A DNA stretch of 64,000 nucleotides. It comes from Sphingomonas endophytica (GTDB lineage: Bacteria > Pseudomonadota > Alphaproteobacteria > Sphingomonadales > Sphingomonadaceae). The position numbers and the translations under genes were made by a program. Shown here piece after piece: positions 8,552 to 17,958 of this stretch. Position 1 is the stretch's first letter; each line of letters opens with the position of its first letter. The notes under the pieces are model-generated. The model did no database searches. It saw only the letters and a list, made by a program, of their open reading frames with translations, and was not told the origin of the DNA. Location of the stretch: the NCBI RefSeq assembly GCF_001476895.1, contig NZ_LDTB01000004.1, positions 16,051-80,050 on the forward strand, written 5' to 3'.

Positions 8552-9910
8552 ATGGCCACCCTGCCCTTTTCCGAGTCCGCTCCGACGATCGACGCGGTGC
8601 ATCAGCCGGCCGATCCGGGGCGCGACATTCGCAACGGCGCGATCGTCGCCGCACTGTTCTTCATCGTCTTCCTCGGCTGGGCGGCGTTCGCGCGGCTCGA
8701 CGCGGCGGCGTACGCCGAAGGGGTGCTGGCTGTCTCCGGGCAGCGCCAGTCGGTGCAGCATCGCGACGGCGGCGTGGTCGAGAAGATCTTCGTCCGCGAC
8801 GGTCAGCGCGTGCAGCAGGGGCAGATGCTGATCCGCCTCGCCTCGCCCGAAGTTCTCGCCACCGAACGCGCGCTGTCGTCGCAGGTGATCCGGCTGCTCG
8901 CGCAGCGTGCGCGTCTTCAGGCCGAGCAACTCGGGCAGGGCCGTGTCGCGACGCCGCGTGAGTTCGCGTCGCTGACCGGCGAGGATCGCGCCGAGGCGCA
9001 GCTCGCGATGCGGCTGCAACAGACGGAATTGTCGGCACGCACCGCCACGCTCTCCGCCCAACGCGATGCGCTGGCCCAGCGCGGTGCGCAATCGAACGAA
9101 CAGGGTCGCGGCTTCGGCGAGCAGGTCACCTCCGCGCAGGAGCAGCTCAAGCTGTTGAACGCCCAGATCGACGCCCTCCGTCCGCTGGCCGCGAAAGGCT
9201 TCGTATCGCAGACCCGGCTGCGTGAGCTGGAGCGGATGCGGGCCGAGTTGCAGGGGCAGCGCGGACAGTTCGCCGCCAGCGTCGCGCAGACCCGCGAGGC
9301 CGCGCGTGAGAGCCAGATCCAGCGCCTGGAAGCGGAACGCACCTTTTCCGAGCGCACCGCCGCCGACCTGCGCGACGTCGAGGTGCGGCTGGGCGAGATG
9401 CAGCCGAAGCTCGCCGCCGCGCGCGAGCAGCTGGCCCGCACCGAAATCCGCGCGCCCGCAACCGGTGCAGTCGTCGGCCTCACCGTCTTCACGCCCGGCG
9501 GCGTCATCCAGCCGGGCCAGAAGCTGATGGACATCGTGCCGGAACAGGCGCCGCTGCGCATCCAGGCGCGCATCTCGCCCGACGATGCCGACGACCTGAA
9601 GGTCGGGCAGCCGACCCGCGTCAAATTCCCCAGCCTGCACGAACGCGACATTCCCGACCTGCACGGTACGCTGACCCGCCTGTCGGCGGACAGCTTCACC
9701 GACGAGAAAAGCGGGATCAGCTACTTCACGGGCGAAGTGACCGTGCCGCCGGCGGAGTTGAAGGTGCTGTCGAAGTTCCGTGGAGCGTCGTTCCAGCTTC
9801 GTCCCGGCATGCCGGCACAAGTGCTGATTCCGCTGCGTAAACGAACCGCGCTGGATTATGCGCTGGAACCGCTGGTCGGCAGCTTCTGGGCGTCGTTCCG
9901 GGAACATTGA
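8552..9910 (+). CDS. HlyD-family type I secretion adaptor (membrane fusion protein)
   Basis: A 452-aa periplasmic adaptor. It has a single N-terminal membrane helix (GAIVAALFFIVFLGWAAFARLDAAAYAEG), a lipoyl/biotinyl half-motif around VLAVSGQRQSVQHRDGGVV, a long alpha-helical hairpin (about residues 100-290, rich in Gln, Glu, Arg and Ala), the second lipoyl half RTEIRAPATGAVVGL, and a beta-barrel domain ending in FRPGMPAQVLIPLRKRTALDYALEPL-type sequence (here LRPGMPAQV). This order is that of PrtE/HlyD proteins. It follows the ATPase gene by 3 bp, so the two form one operon. It would bridge the inner-membrane ATPase to an outer-membrane TolC-type channel encoded elsewhere. Confidence 0.9.
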   Translation: MATLPFSESAPTIDAVHQPADPGRDIRNGAIVAALFFIVFLGWAAFARLDAAAYAEGVLAVSGQRQSVQHRDGGVVEKIFVRDGQRVQQGQMLIRLASPEVLATERALSSQVIRLLAQRARLQAEQLGQGRVATPREFASLTGEDRAEAQLAMRLQQTELSARTATLSAQRDALAQRGAQSNEQGRGFGEQVTSAQEQLKLLNAQIDALRPLAAKGFVSQTRLRELERMRAELQGQRGQFAASVAQTREAARESQIQRLEAERTFSERTAADLRDVEVRLGEMQPKLAAAREQLARTEIRAPATGAVVGLTVFTPGGVIQPGQKLMDIVPEQAPLRIQARISPDDADDLKVGQPTRVKFPSLHERDIPDLHGTLTRLSADSFTDEKSGISYFTGEVTVPPAELKVLSKFRGASFQLRPGMPAQVLIPLRKRTALDYALEPLVGSFWASFREH

Positions 9911-9919
9911 TCGCGCGAT

Positions 9920-9950
9920 GCGGCGGACAGCACGCGATGTTGTCCGCCGC
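9920..9950 (+). terminator. Hairpin after the secretion operon, possible terminator
   Basis: A perfect 10-bp stem (GCGGCGGACA pairing with TGTCCGCCGC) with an 11-base loop begins 10 bp after the adaptor stop codon. No U-run follows, so it may act in transcript stability or Rho-assisted termination. Confidence 0.4.
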
Positions 9951-10177
9951 AACCACCCGCCATATTGCAAATGCTCCCAGGACGATCGCCGAAAGCGCGC
10001 TTGACCACCTGAGATGCTCCGCCGCCCCTGCTCATGCGGACACGCAAAGCGCGCAAAACGGAGCTGACCGCTCCCGCCGCGACCGACACATGACGATCGC
10101 GCACGTGGTCGACCGAACGGCGACGATTGGCGCGCCTGCGGTCGCCCGCTACTGATGCCGCAAAGAGGGGCAAGCGC

Positions 10178-11110
10178 GTGGCATCAACCGGATTCGCCGT
10201 CATCGCCGATGGCCTGGTAAAACGATACGGGGATCGGCGCGTCGTCGACGGGGTCGATCTGGCGGTGCCGGCGGGCGCGATCTACGGCGTGCTCGGGCCG
10301 AATGGCGCGGGCAAGACCACCACGCTGCGCATGATGCTCGGCATCATTGAACCGGATGCCGGGGCGCGGATCCTGCTCGACACCGCTCATCCGCGAGATG
10401 CCGGCGACCGCGTCGGCTACCTTCCCGAAGAACGTGGCCTGTATCCGTCGATGACGGCGCGCGAAGCGGTGGCCTTCATGGCGGCGTTGCGCGGACTCGA
10501 CTGGCAAACAGGACGCGCGCGCGCCGCCGACCTGCTGGAGGCGGCGGGCCTGGGCCATGCGATCGACGCGAAGATCCGCAAGCTCTCCAAGGGCATGGCG
10601 CAGCTTGTGCAATTGCTGGGTGCGGTCGTGCACCGCCCGGAGCTGCTGGTGCTCGACGAACCGTTTTCGGGGCTCGATCCGGTCAATCAGGAACGGTTGG
10701 AGGCGCTGATACTCGCCGAGCGCGATCGCGGCGCGACGATCCTGTTTTCCACCCATGTCATGCAGCATGCGCAGCGGCTCTGCGACCGGCTGGCGATCAT
10801 CGCGGGGGGCCGCCGCCGCTTCGAAGGCACGGTGGACGAAGCGCGCGCGCTGTTGCCGCAACAGGTGCACTACGTGCCCGTGCGCGCCGATGACACCTTG
10901 CCGGATATGCTGCCCGCCGGGGCGCGGCGGCATGGCGAGGAATGGCGCTTCGTACTGCCGACCGATGGCGTGGAGGGGCTGTTGAAGCGCCTGATCGACG
11001 CCGGTTACGGAATCGCCGGCCTGTCGATCGAGCGACCGGGACTGCACGACGCCTTCGTGCGGATCGTCGGGCGGGATGCCGTGGCGCCGGGTCCGGACAC
11101 CACCGCATGA
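10178..11110 (+). CDS. ABC transporter ATP-binding protein (NatA-like)
   Basis: A 310-aa ATPase with Walker A GPNGAGKTT, the segment YLPEERGLYPSMTA typical of NatA-type exporters, a signature LSKGMAQLVQLLG, Walker B LLVLDEPFSGLDP and the switch FSTHVMQHAQRLCD. After about residue 220 it has a C-terminal extension common in this subgroup. The GTG at 10178 follows AAAGAGGGG by seven bases; the frame is open a little further upstream, but without a ribosome site. Its stop overlaps the start of the permease gene (ATGA). The pair would form an ABC-2 exporter, possibly for Na+, a drug or a lipid; the substrate is unknown. Confidence 0.88.
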   Translation: MASTGFAVIADGLVKRYGDRRVVDGVDLAVPAGAIYGVLGPNGAGKTTTLRMMLGIIEPDAGARILLDTAHPRDAGDRVGYLPEERGLYPSMTAREAVAFMAALRGLDWQTGRARAADLLEAAGLGHAIDAKIRKLSKGMAQLVQLLGAVVHRPELLVLDEPFSGLDPVNQERLEALILAERDRGATILFSTHVMQHAQRLCDRLAIIAGGRRRFEGTVDEARALLPQQVHYVPVRADDTLPDMLPAGARRHGEEWRFVLPTDGVEGLLKRLIDAGYGIAGLSIERPGLHDAFVRIVGRDAVAPGPDTTA

Positions 11111-12336
11111 CCCGGGCGCGTCGCTACCTTCGCCAGACGCTGACGATCGCACGCCGCGATTTTACCGCGACCGTGTTCACGCCGATCTTCCTGCTGTTCC
11201 TGTTCGCGCCGCTGATCATGGCCTCGTTCGGCGCCATCGGCGGACTCGGCGCCGCAAACGCGTCGCAGGGGTCTGCGGACAAGGCGCGGCTGGTCCTGCT
11301 GCTGGCCCCTGCCGAGCAGCGAATGGTCGGTACCGCCGACACCCGGTTGCGCGCACTGTTCACCGGTGACCGGCAGCCCCCCGCGATCGACGCCCGTGCG
11401 GCGGCGGGCGACCCGCACCAGCAGGCCCGCGCCGCGTTCGACGACGCACGAGTCGATGTCGCGGCGGTGCTGTATGGCACGCTCGACCAGCCGACGATCC
11501 TGTATGCGGCCGGGAACCGTGACGATGCCCGCTATCTGGCAGTCGTCGCGCGGCAGGCGGTGCTGACCGTGCGCGCCGGCACCGCCCCGTTGCCCGAGCC
11601 GCGCATCGAGCGGATCGTCAACGGCGCACCCTCGCTGGGCGGCCGCACGGCTTCGTCCTTCTTCGCGGTGTTCGGGATCTTCTTTCTGACCTTGTTCCTG
11701 TCCGGGCAGGTCGTCGGCACGATGGCCGAAGAGCGTAACAACAAGGTGATCGAGGTGCTGGCCGCCGCCGTGCCGCTGGAAAGCGTCTTCCTGGGCAAGT
11801 TGCTGGGAATGTACGGGGTCGCGCTGCTGTTCGTCGCCTTCTGGGCGACGGTGCTCAGCCAGATCGGCATGCTGTTGCCCGCGGACATCGCGGGCGGGCT
11901 GCGGCAATTGCATCCGGCGATCGGCATGGGCGGGTTCGCTTTGCTGTTCGGTGCCTATTTCACCACCGCCTATCTCCTGCTGGGATCGGTGTTCCTCGGC
12001 GTCGGTGCGCAGGCATCGACGATGCGTGAGGTTCAGATGCTGTCGCTGCCGATCACGATCATCCAGGTCGCGATGTTCGCGCTTGCCTCCGCCGCCGTCT
12101 CGCATCCCGACAGCGCCATCGCCACCGCCGCGGCGCTGTTTCCCCTCTCCTCCCCCTTCGCGATGGCCGGGCGCGCGGCCGCGTCGGGCGGTTGGTGGCC
12201 GCACCTCGCCGCGTTGGCGTGGCAGTTGATGTGGGTGGCGATCTTCATCACCACCGGGGCGCGGCTGTTCCGGCGCGGCGTCCTGCAATCGGGCAGCGCG
12301 AAGCCCGCTTGGCGGCGGCTGCTCATCCGCGGCTGA
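11107..12336 (+). CDS. ABC-2 type permease (NatB-like)
   Basis: A 409-aa membrane protein partnering the ATPase just upstream. It has one N-terminal helix (FTPIFLLFLFAPLIMASFGAI), a large periplasmic domain of about 190 residues, then five or six helices from FFAVFGIFFLTLFLSGQVVGTM onward. The cytoplasmic EERNNKVIEVLAAAVPLESVFLGKLLGMYG motif is the hallmark of ABC-2/NatB permeases. The ATG at 11107 overlaps the ATPase stop codon, so translation is coupled; the open frame further upstream is antisense or shadow sequence of the ATPase gene. Confidence 0.87.
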   Translation: MTRARRYLRQTLTIARRDFTATVFTPIFLLFLFAPLIMASFGAIGGLGAANASQGSADKARLVLLLAPAEQRMVGTADTRLRALFTGDRQPPAIDARAAAGDPHQQARAAFDDARVDVAAVLYGTLDQPTILYAAGNRDDARYLAVVARQAVLTVRAGTAPLPEPRIERIVNGAPSLGGRTASSFFAVFGIFFLTLFLSGQVVGTMAEERNNKVIEVLAAAVPLESVFLGKLLGMYGVALLFVAFWATVLSQIGMLLPADIAGGLRQLHPAIGMGGFALLFGAYFTTAYLLLGSVFLGVGAQASTMREVQMLSLPITIIQVAMFALASAAVSHPDSAIATAAALFPLSSPFAMAGRAAASGGWWPHLAALAWQLMWVAIFITTGARLFRRGVLQSGSAKPAWRRLLIRG

Positions 12337-12510
12337 CGCGGCCGGTCAGGTCATCGGTGCTGTCGCTTTTTTGCAACGCCGCGGCAAAGTGTTGCAGCGC
12401 ATGAAAGAACGACTCGGAACTGTCATGCAACCGACATAATGTCCCGCCATCGGCGCCCTGACGACGAAGCCGTCGCGGGTCGCGCTTCGGCCAAAGGGGA
12501 CAATTTTTCG

Positions 12511-15500
12511 ATGCGAAACAACCTGTTCGTGGGTGTGGCTGCGGTCGCGCTCATCATGCCGGTCGCTGCGGCGGCGCAGGAGACGACCTCGGCGATCCGC
12601 GGCAGCGTGACCGCCAACGGCGCGCCGGTCGCCGGGGCGAGCGTGACGATCCTCAATGTGCCGACAGGTGGAACCTCGACGGTGACGACCGATGCTGGCG
12701 GCAGTTTCAATGCCACGGGTCTGCGCGTTGGCGGCCCTTACACGGTGACCGTCACGGCGCCGGGCTACGCCTCGACGCAGGTCACCGACATCGAAACGGT
12801 CGTCGCGCAGAGCTTTGAGCTGCCGATCGAGCTCACCGCCGAGACCGCTGGCGGCGGCGATATCGTCGTCACGGCGTCGCGCCTGCCGAACGCCCGCAAC
12901 CTGAGCCAGGGTCCGGCCAACGTCCTGTCCGCCGCGCAGATCGCCAGCGTTGCATCGGTCAACCGCGACGTCCGCGATCTGATGCGCCGCGATCCGTTCG
13001 CGCGCCTCGACTATTCGGAAGGCAGCGGCCGCGCGGTCAGCTTCGCGGGCCAGAACGCGCGCTACAACCGCTTCTCGATCGACGGCGTGCCTGTCACCGA
13101 CAATTTCGGCCTGAACCCGGACGGTCTGCCGACCCGCCGCTCGCCGGTCCCGTTCGACGCGATCGGCCAGTTCCAGACCAAGGTCGCGCCTTATGACGTC
13201 CGCGAAGGCAACTTTCAGGGCGGCGCGATCAATGCGATCCTGAAGTCGGGCACCAACGAGTTCCACGGCACCGGCTTCTACGCCTATTCGAGCGACGAAC
13301 TGACCGGCAAGCGTACGAAGGCGGGCCCGGGCGTTCCGACTGGTCGCGTGACCATCCCGAACTTCAAGTATGAGAATTACGGTGCCGAGCTGTCCGGCCC
13401 GATCATCAAGGACAAGCTGTTCTTCATGGTCGCGGGCGAGCGCGTCCGCGCCGGCACGCCAATCGTGGAAGGCACGCCTGGCAACAATGCCGGCACCGTG
13501 ATCCCGAACATCACCGACGCCGCGGTCCAGCAGATCCAGCAGATCGCCCAGAGCCGCTACGGCTACAACACCGGCGGCATCCTGAACAATTCGGACGATC
13601 GCGACGATCGTTTGGTGGCAAAGCTGGACGCGAACCTCTCCGACACGCAGCGCGCGTCGGTGACGTACATGTACACGAAGGACCAGATCCGCTTCAATCA
13701 GAACACCCAAGTGGGCCCGGCGAGCAGCACCGGCAACGCCCCGGGTCTGGGCCTCGAGTCGAACGGCTATGTCGGCTCCAACCGGCTGCATGCAGGCGTC
13801 GTCCAGTTGAACTCGGACTGGTCCGATGAATTCTCGACGGAAGTCCGCGGCTTCTACAAGGACTACAAGCGCGGTCAGGATCCGATCCTGGGTCGAGGCT
13901 TTGCGCAATTCCAGGTCTGCACCGCGGCGCAGTCGGATCGCGGCAGCTTCGGCACCGGCGGCAGCACCGCGACGGGGATCGATCTCTCGACCAACTGCGC
14001 GAACGGCTCGGGTGTCGTCTCGTTCGGTCCCGACATTTCGCGCCAGTCGAACGAACTGACCAGCCGCACATGGGGTGGCACGGTGCAGGCCCGCCTGACC
14101 CGTGACGACCACGATCTGCGCATCTTCGGCGAAATGTCGGATACGAAGATCGTCAACCTGTTCGTTCAGCGCACGGCTGGCGACTATTATTTCGACTCGA
14201 TCGCCGATTTCCAGGCAGGCAATGCCCAGCGTCTGCGGTATCAGAACGCCATTCCGTCGCTGAATCCGATCGATGCCGCCGCGCGGTTCCAGTATCAGTC
14301 CTATGCCTTCGGCATCCAGGACAATTGGCGGATCAGCGATCTGCTGACGCTGTCCTACGGCATGCGCTATGACATGTACGGCGGTCACGGTCGTCCGGCG
14401 CTGAACCAGAACTTCGTAAACCGCTACGGCTTCACCAACCAGGAGTACATCTCGGGCAAGGGTGTTTTCCAGCCGCGTGTCGGGTTCGACTTCAAGGCGA
14501 CACCGCAGCTCACCTTCCGCGGCGGCATCGGCATCTTCTCGGGTGGTTCGCCGGACGTCTATATTTCGAACAGCTATTCGAATACAGGCTTCCTGACGAA
14601 CAGCATCGATGTCACGCAGGCCAACAACGGCAGCTATTCGGTCGGCACCGGCGGCCAGATCCTGACCAACGTCAATGGCACGACGATCCCGACTGCGGCC
14701 AATGATCTGGTGAAGAATGCGACGACCGCGACCGGTGCTCCCACCAATGCGCTGGCGCGTGACTTCCGCCTTCCCTCGCAGTGGCGCGGTACGCTGTCGG
14801 CCGATTACGACAGCGATTTCGGCGGCTTCCTGGGCGGCGGCTGGCATCTGGGTGCCGACTTCTTGTGGTCGGAAGTCCGCGATCAGGTCTATTTCGCCGA
14901 CTATCGCGTCACGCCGACCGCTCTGAAGACACCCGATGGGCGCGTCCGGTACCAGTCGGTAACGACCTTCGGTGACCGGTTCCAGGACATCGTGTTGACC
15001 AACACGTCGCAGGGCCGCGCCTATATCGGCGTAGCGCGTTTCGACAAGTCGTTCGACAACTGGCTGAACATTTCGGCCAGCTACACCTACCAAGACGTCA
15101 AGGATAAGACGCCCGCGACCTCGTCGACCGCCGGTTCCAACTATGGCAATGGTGCGTTCTTCGACGGCAGCGGTACGACCTACGGCGTGTCGAACGATCA
15201 GGTCCGTCACTTCATCAAGTACGGCGCCACCTTCGATCACGCGTTCTTCGGCGACTACAAGACCAACGTCGCCATCTTCGGCGAAACCCGCATCGGCAAG
15301 CCGTACAGCTACACGATGCAGGATACCTCGTCGAACCGCAGCCCGATCTTCGGCAACGTCGGGACGCAGTCGCGCTACCTGCTGTATGTGCCGACGTCGA
15401 CCACCGACGCGCTCGTCAGCTATGGCGACACGGTCGTGAACGGCGTGGTCACGCAGACCGCGGCGCAGACGGCGCAGAACCTGGACGCGCTCATCAATTC

Positions 15501-15912
15501 GTCGGGCCTGTCCAAGTTCCGCGGAAAGATCGCCCCGCGCAACGCCTTCAATTCGCCGTGGTTCACGAAGGTCGATCTGCACGTTTCGCAGGAAATCCCC
15601 ACCGGACTGGGCGGCAGCCGCATCACGCTGTTCGCGGACGTCGAGAACGTCGGCAACCTGATCAACAAGAACTGGGGCCAGATCCGCGAATACGCCTTCC
15701 CTTATACCACGGCGGCGATCCGTGTTCAGTGTCTGCAGGCGCCCGTTGCAACCGGTACGGCCCCAACCAGCGCGCAGACGACGCAGAACACGGGTCAGGC
15801 CTGCGCCCAGTATCGCTACACGGCACCGTCGGTGGCACCTGGTCAGCAGAACGTGATCTCGTCGCGTCAGTCGCTCTACTCGGTTCGCGTCGGCGCCCGC
15901 TTCACCTTCTGA
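12511..15912 (+). CDS. TonB-dependent receptor, Oar-like, with N-terminal carboxypeptidase-regulatory-like domain
   Basis: A 1133-aa outer-membrane protein. The ATG at 12511 follows AAAGGGGA and opens a signal peptide ending PVAAAAQETT. Residues about 25-110 form a carboxypeptidase regulatory-like (Ig-like) domain with SAIRGSVTANGAPVAGASV and a TDAGGSFNATGLRVGGPYT strand pattern. A plug domain follows (QIASVASVNRDVRDLMRRDP, NARYNRFSIDGVPVTDNFG, GGAINAILKSGTNEFHG), then a barrel rich in Tyr and Asn that ends YSVRVGARFTF. This layout is that of Oar-type receptors, abundant in sphingomonads and implicated in import of peptides or other large substrates. Single-gene unit followed by a strong terminator. 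Confidence 0.9.
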   Translation: MRNNLFVGVAAVALIMPVAAAAQETTSAIRGSVTANGAPVAGASVTILNVPTGGTSTVTTDAGGSFNATGLRVGGPYTVTVTAPGYASTQVTDIETVVAQSFELPIELTAETAGGGDIVVTASRLPNARNLSQGPANVLSAAQIASVASVNRDVRDLMRRDPFARLDYSEGSGRAVSFAGQNARYNRFSIDGVPVTDNFGLNPDGLPTRRSPVPFDAIGQFQTKVAPYDVREGNFQGGAINAILKSGTNEFHGTGFYAYSSDELTGKRTKAGPGVPTGRVTIPNFKYENYGAELSGPIIKDKLFFMVAGERVRAGTPIVEGTPGNNAGTVIPNITDAAVQQIQQIAQSRYGYNTGGILNNSDDRDDRLVAKLDANLSDTQRASVTYMYTKDQIRFNQNTQVGPASSTGNAPGLGLESNGYVGSNRLHAGVVQLNSDWSDEFSTEVRGFYKDYKRGQDPILGRGFAQFQVCTAAQSDRGSFGTGGSTATGIDLSTNCANGSGVVSFGPDISRQSNELTSRTWGGTVQARLTRDDHDLRIFGEMSDTKIVNLFVQRTAGDYYFDSIADFQAGNAQRLRYQNAIPSLNPIDAAARFQYQSYAFGIQDNWRISDLLTLSYGMRYDMYGGHGRPALNQNFVNRYGFTNQEYISGKGVFQPRVGFDFKATPQLTFRGGIGIFSGGSPDVYISNSYSNTGFLTNSIDVTQANNGSYSVGTGGQILTNVNGTTIPTAANDLVKNATTATGAPTNALARDFRLPSQWRGTLSADYDSDFGGFLGGGWHLGADFLWSEVRDQVYFADYRVTPTALKTPDGRVRYQSVTTFGDRFQDIVLTNTSQGRAYIGVARFDKSFDNWLNISASYTYQDVKDKTPATSSTAGSNYGNGAFFDGSGTTYGVSNDQVRHFIKYGATFDHAFFGDYKTNVAIFGETRIGKPYSYTMQDTSSNRSPIFGNVGTQSRYLLYVPTSTTDALVSYGDTVVNGVVTQTAAQTAQNLDALINSSGLSKFRGKIAPRNAFNSPWFTKVDLHVSQEIPTGLGGSRITLFADVENVGNLINKNWGQIREYAFPYTTAAIRVQCLQAPVATGTAPTSAQTTQNTGQACAQYRYTAPSVAPGQQNVISSRQSLYSVRVGARFTF

Positions 15913-15934
15913 TCCGCGCCACCTGACCGATCAC

Positions 15935-15972
15935 GGGCCGCCTTCCCCAACGGGACGGCGGCCCTTCTTTTT
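15935..15972 (+). terminator. Rho-independent terminator after the Oar-like receptor
   Basis: GGGCCGCC (15935-15942) pairs with GGCGGCCC (15957-15964) around a 14-base loop and is followed at once by TTCTTTTT. It lies 23 bp after the stop codon and is the clearest intrinsic terminator in the window. Confidence 0.85.
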
Positions 15973-16006
15973 GCGTGACGGCGCGCGGCGGTGTAGAGAG
16001 GCCGCG

Positions 16007-17158
16007 ATGGCGACTTCCGCGACTTCCGTCTCCGCTGCTCCCGCGCCCTCCGCATACGCCGGCACGCCGGAGCGCCCGCTGTTCGTCCGGCCGTTCTTCG
16101 AGAATAAGGCCTCCGCCTTCTGGAAGCTCCAGGCTGCGGGATGGACCGGCTATCTGGTGCTGCGTTCGGTGTCGTCGCTCAGCAGCAATACGTCGCTGCA
16201 GGTGATCGTCTCGGTGCTGATCGAGTCGATCATCGGCTATTGCATCACGCTGCTGCTCTCGACGCTCTACGGCTATTACCGCCAGCTGCCGCGCGTCACC
16301 GGCATCCTGTTGTCGATCTTCACGCTGGCGGCGGCGACCTTCCTGTACGCGACGCTGTACGCCTTTTCGTTCAGCCTGATCCGGCTGGCGGCGCCCGGCG
16401 TCGACCTGTCGCTGCTGCTGGCCGCGCTGTTCCTCAGCTTCACGGTGCTGGCCGGTTGGTCGGCACTGTATTTCGGGATCAACTTCTACCTGATCCTTGA
16501 GGATCAGATCGACCAGATGGAGCATCTGGAGAACCAGGCGTCGTCGGCGCAACTCGCGATGCTGCGCTATCAGCTCAACCCGCATTTCCTGTTCAACACG
16601 CTCAATTCGATCTCGACGCTCGTCCTGCTCAAACAGACCGAGCGCGCCAATGCGATGCTCAGCCGCCTGTCATCGTTCCTGCGCTATACACTCGCCAACG
16701 AACCCACCGCGCACGTCACCGTCGCGCAGGAGGTCGAGACGCTGAAACTGTATCTCGATATCGAGAAGATGCGGTTCGAGGACCGCCTGCGCCCTAAGTT
16801 CGACATCGACCCGGCGTCGGAAAAGGCGCGACTGCCGTCGCTGCTGCTGCAACCCTTGGTCGAGAATGCGATCAAATATGCCGTGACGCCGCAAGAGGAT
16901 GGCGCGGAAATCTGCGTCGCCATTCGGCTCGTCGGTGACAGGGTGCTGCTGGGCGTATCCGACACCGGACCGGGTTTGATGCCGACGAAATCGCGGCCAT
17001 CCCTTTCAACCGGCGTGGGCATCGCCAATATCAGGGAGCGGCTGGCACAGGCCTACGGGCCGGACCACCGCTTCGATGTGCGGGCCATGCCGACGGGCGG
17101 GTTCGGGGTCGAGATCGAGATCCCGTACCAGCTCGAAGTACCGAACAGAGAGGTGTGA
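16007..17158 (+). CDS. Sensor histidine kinase, LytS/YehU-type (His_kinase family)
   Basis: A 383-aa membrane sensor. Four hydrophobic segments lie between about residues 45 and 165. The kinase core begins with the His_kinase motif LRYQLNPHFLFNTLNSIS, where the His is the phosphoacceptor, and continues to an HATPase region with LLLQPLVENAIKYAV (N-box), GVSDTGPGL (G1 box) and GVGIANIRERLAQAYG (G2 box). The ATG at 16007 has an AGAGAGG site; an upstream TTG at 15971 is unlikely. Its stop overlaps the response-regulator start (TGATG). The signal sensed is unknown. Confidence 0.9.
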   Translation: MATSATSVSAAPAPSAYAGTPERPLFVRPFFENKASAFWKLQAAGWTGYLVLRSVSSLSSNTSLQVIVSVLIESIIGYCITLLLSTLYGYYRQLPRVTGILLSIFTLAAATFLYATLYAFSFSLIRLAAPGVDLSLLLAALFLSFTVLAGWSALYFGINFYLILEDQIDQMEHLENQASSAQLAMLRYQLNPHFLFNTLNSISTLVLLKQTERANAMLSRLSSFLRYTLANEPTAHVTVAQEVETLKLYLDIEKMRFEDRLRPKFDIDPASEKARLPSLLLQPLVENAIKYAVTPQEDGAEICVAIRLVGDRVLLGVSDTGPGLMPTKSRPSLSTGVGIANIRERLAQAYGPDHRFDVRAMPTGGFGVEIEIPYQLEVPNREV

Positions 17159-17958
17159 TGACCATTCGTACCATCCTCGTCGACGACGAGCCGCTTGCCA
17201 TTCAGGGGCTCGAACTGCGGCTTCAGGCGCACGACGACGTCGAGATCATCGCCAAGTGCCAGAACGGGCGCGAGGCGATCAGCGCGATCAAGACCCACAA
17301 GCCCGACCTCGTCTTCCTCGACATCCAGATGCCTGGGTTCGACGGCTTCTCGGTCGTCCAGGGGTTGATGGACGTCGAACCCCCGTTGTTCGTCTTCGTC
17401 ACGGCGTATTCCGACCATGCGATCCGCGCGTTCGAGGCGCAGGCGACCGACTATCTGATGAAGCCGGTCGAGGAATCGCGCCTCGCCGACACGCTCGACC
17501 GGGTACGCCAGCGCCTGTCGGAACGTCAAAGCGCGGGCGAGGCCGAGAAACTGAAGGAAGCACTGGCCGAACACGCCCCCGAAGCGGCAGCCGAGATCGC
17601 GGACGGCGGCGATGCGGTGAACGCCAGCCGCTTCGAAAAAATGATCAACATCAAGGATCGCGGCCAGATCTTCCGCGTCGATGTCGACACGATCGAGCGG
17701 ATCGATGCCGCCGGCGATTACATGTGCATTTACACCGGCGACAACACGCTGATCCTGCGGGAGACGATGAAGGATCTGGAAAAGCGCCTCGACCCGCGAC
17801 GGTTCCAGCGCATTCACCGTTCGACGATCGTCAACCTCGATCTGGTCAAGCAGGTGAAACCGCACACCAACGGCGAATGCTTCCTGGTGCTTGATTCCGG
17901 CGCGAACGTGAAGGTCAGCCGCAGCTATCGCGACGTGGTGGCGCGCTTCGTCCATTGA
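17158..17958 (+). CDS. LytTR-family response regulator
   Basis: A 266-aa DNA-binding regulator paired with the upstream kinase. The receiver domain (residues 1-120) has the acidic pocket DDEP, the phospho-acceptor in LVFLDIQMPGFDGF, the switch Thr in FVTAYSDHAIRAF and the Lys in DYLMKPVEE. A linker rich in Ala and Glu follows, then a LytTR domain (about 160-266) with FRVDVDTIERIDAAGDYMCIY, RRFQRIHRSTIVNLD and a terminal VKVSRSYRDVV, the standard LytTR signatures. The start may be GTG 17155 or ATG 17158; both are served by the same AGAGAGG site. Its stop overlaps the start of trhO, so kinase, regulator and trhO are translated in relay. Confidence 0.92.
   Translation: MTIRTILVDDEPLAIQGLELRLQAHDDVEIIAKCQNGREAISAIKTHKPDLVFLDIQMPGFDGFSVVQGLMDVEPPLFVFVTAYSDHAIRAFEAQATDYLMKPVEESRLADTLDRVRQRLSERQSAGEAEKLKEALAEHAPEAAAEIADGGDAVNASRFEKMINIKDRGQIFRVDVDTIERIDAAGDYMCIYTGDNTLILRETMKDLEKRLDPRRFQRIHRSTIVNLDLVKQVKPHTNGECFLVLDSGANVKVSRSYRDVVARFVH

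Noticed and set aside
12346..15582. 1078-codon open frame on the minus strand opposite the Oar-like receptor
   Set aside because: It is a shadow of high-GC codon use in the receptor gene; its product is a low-complexity Arg/Val/Ala/Asp-rich string without domains, and the sense strand has full TonB-receptor signatures.
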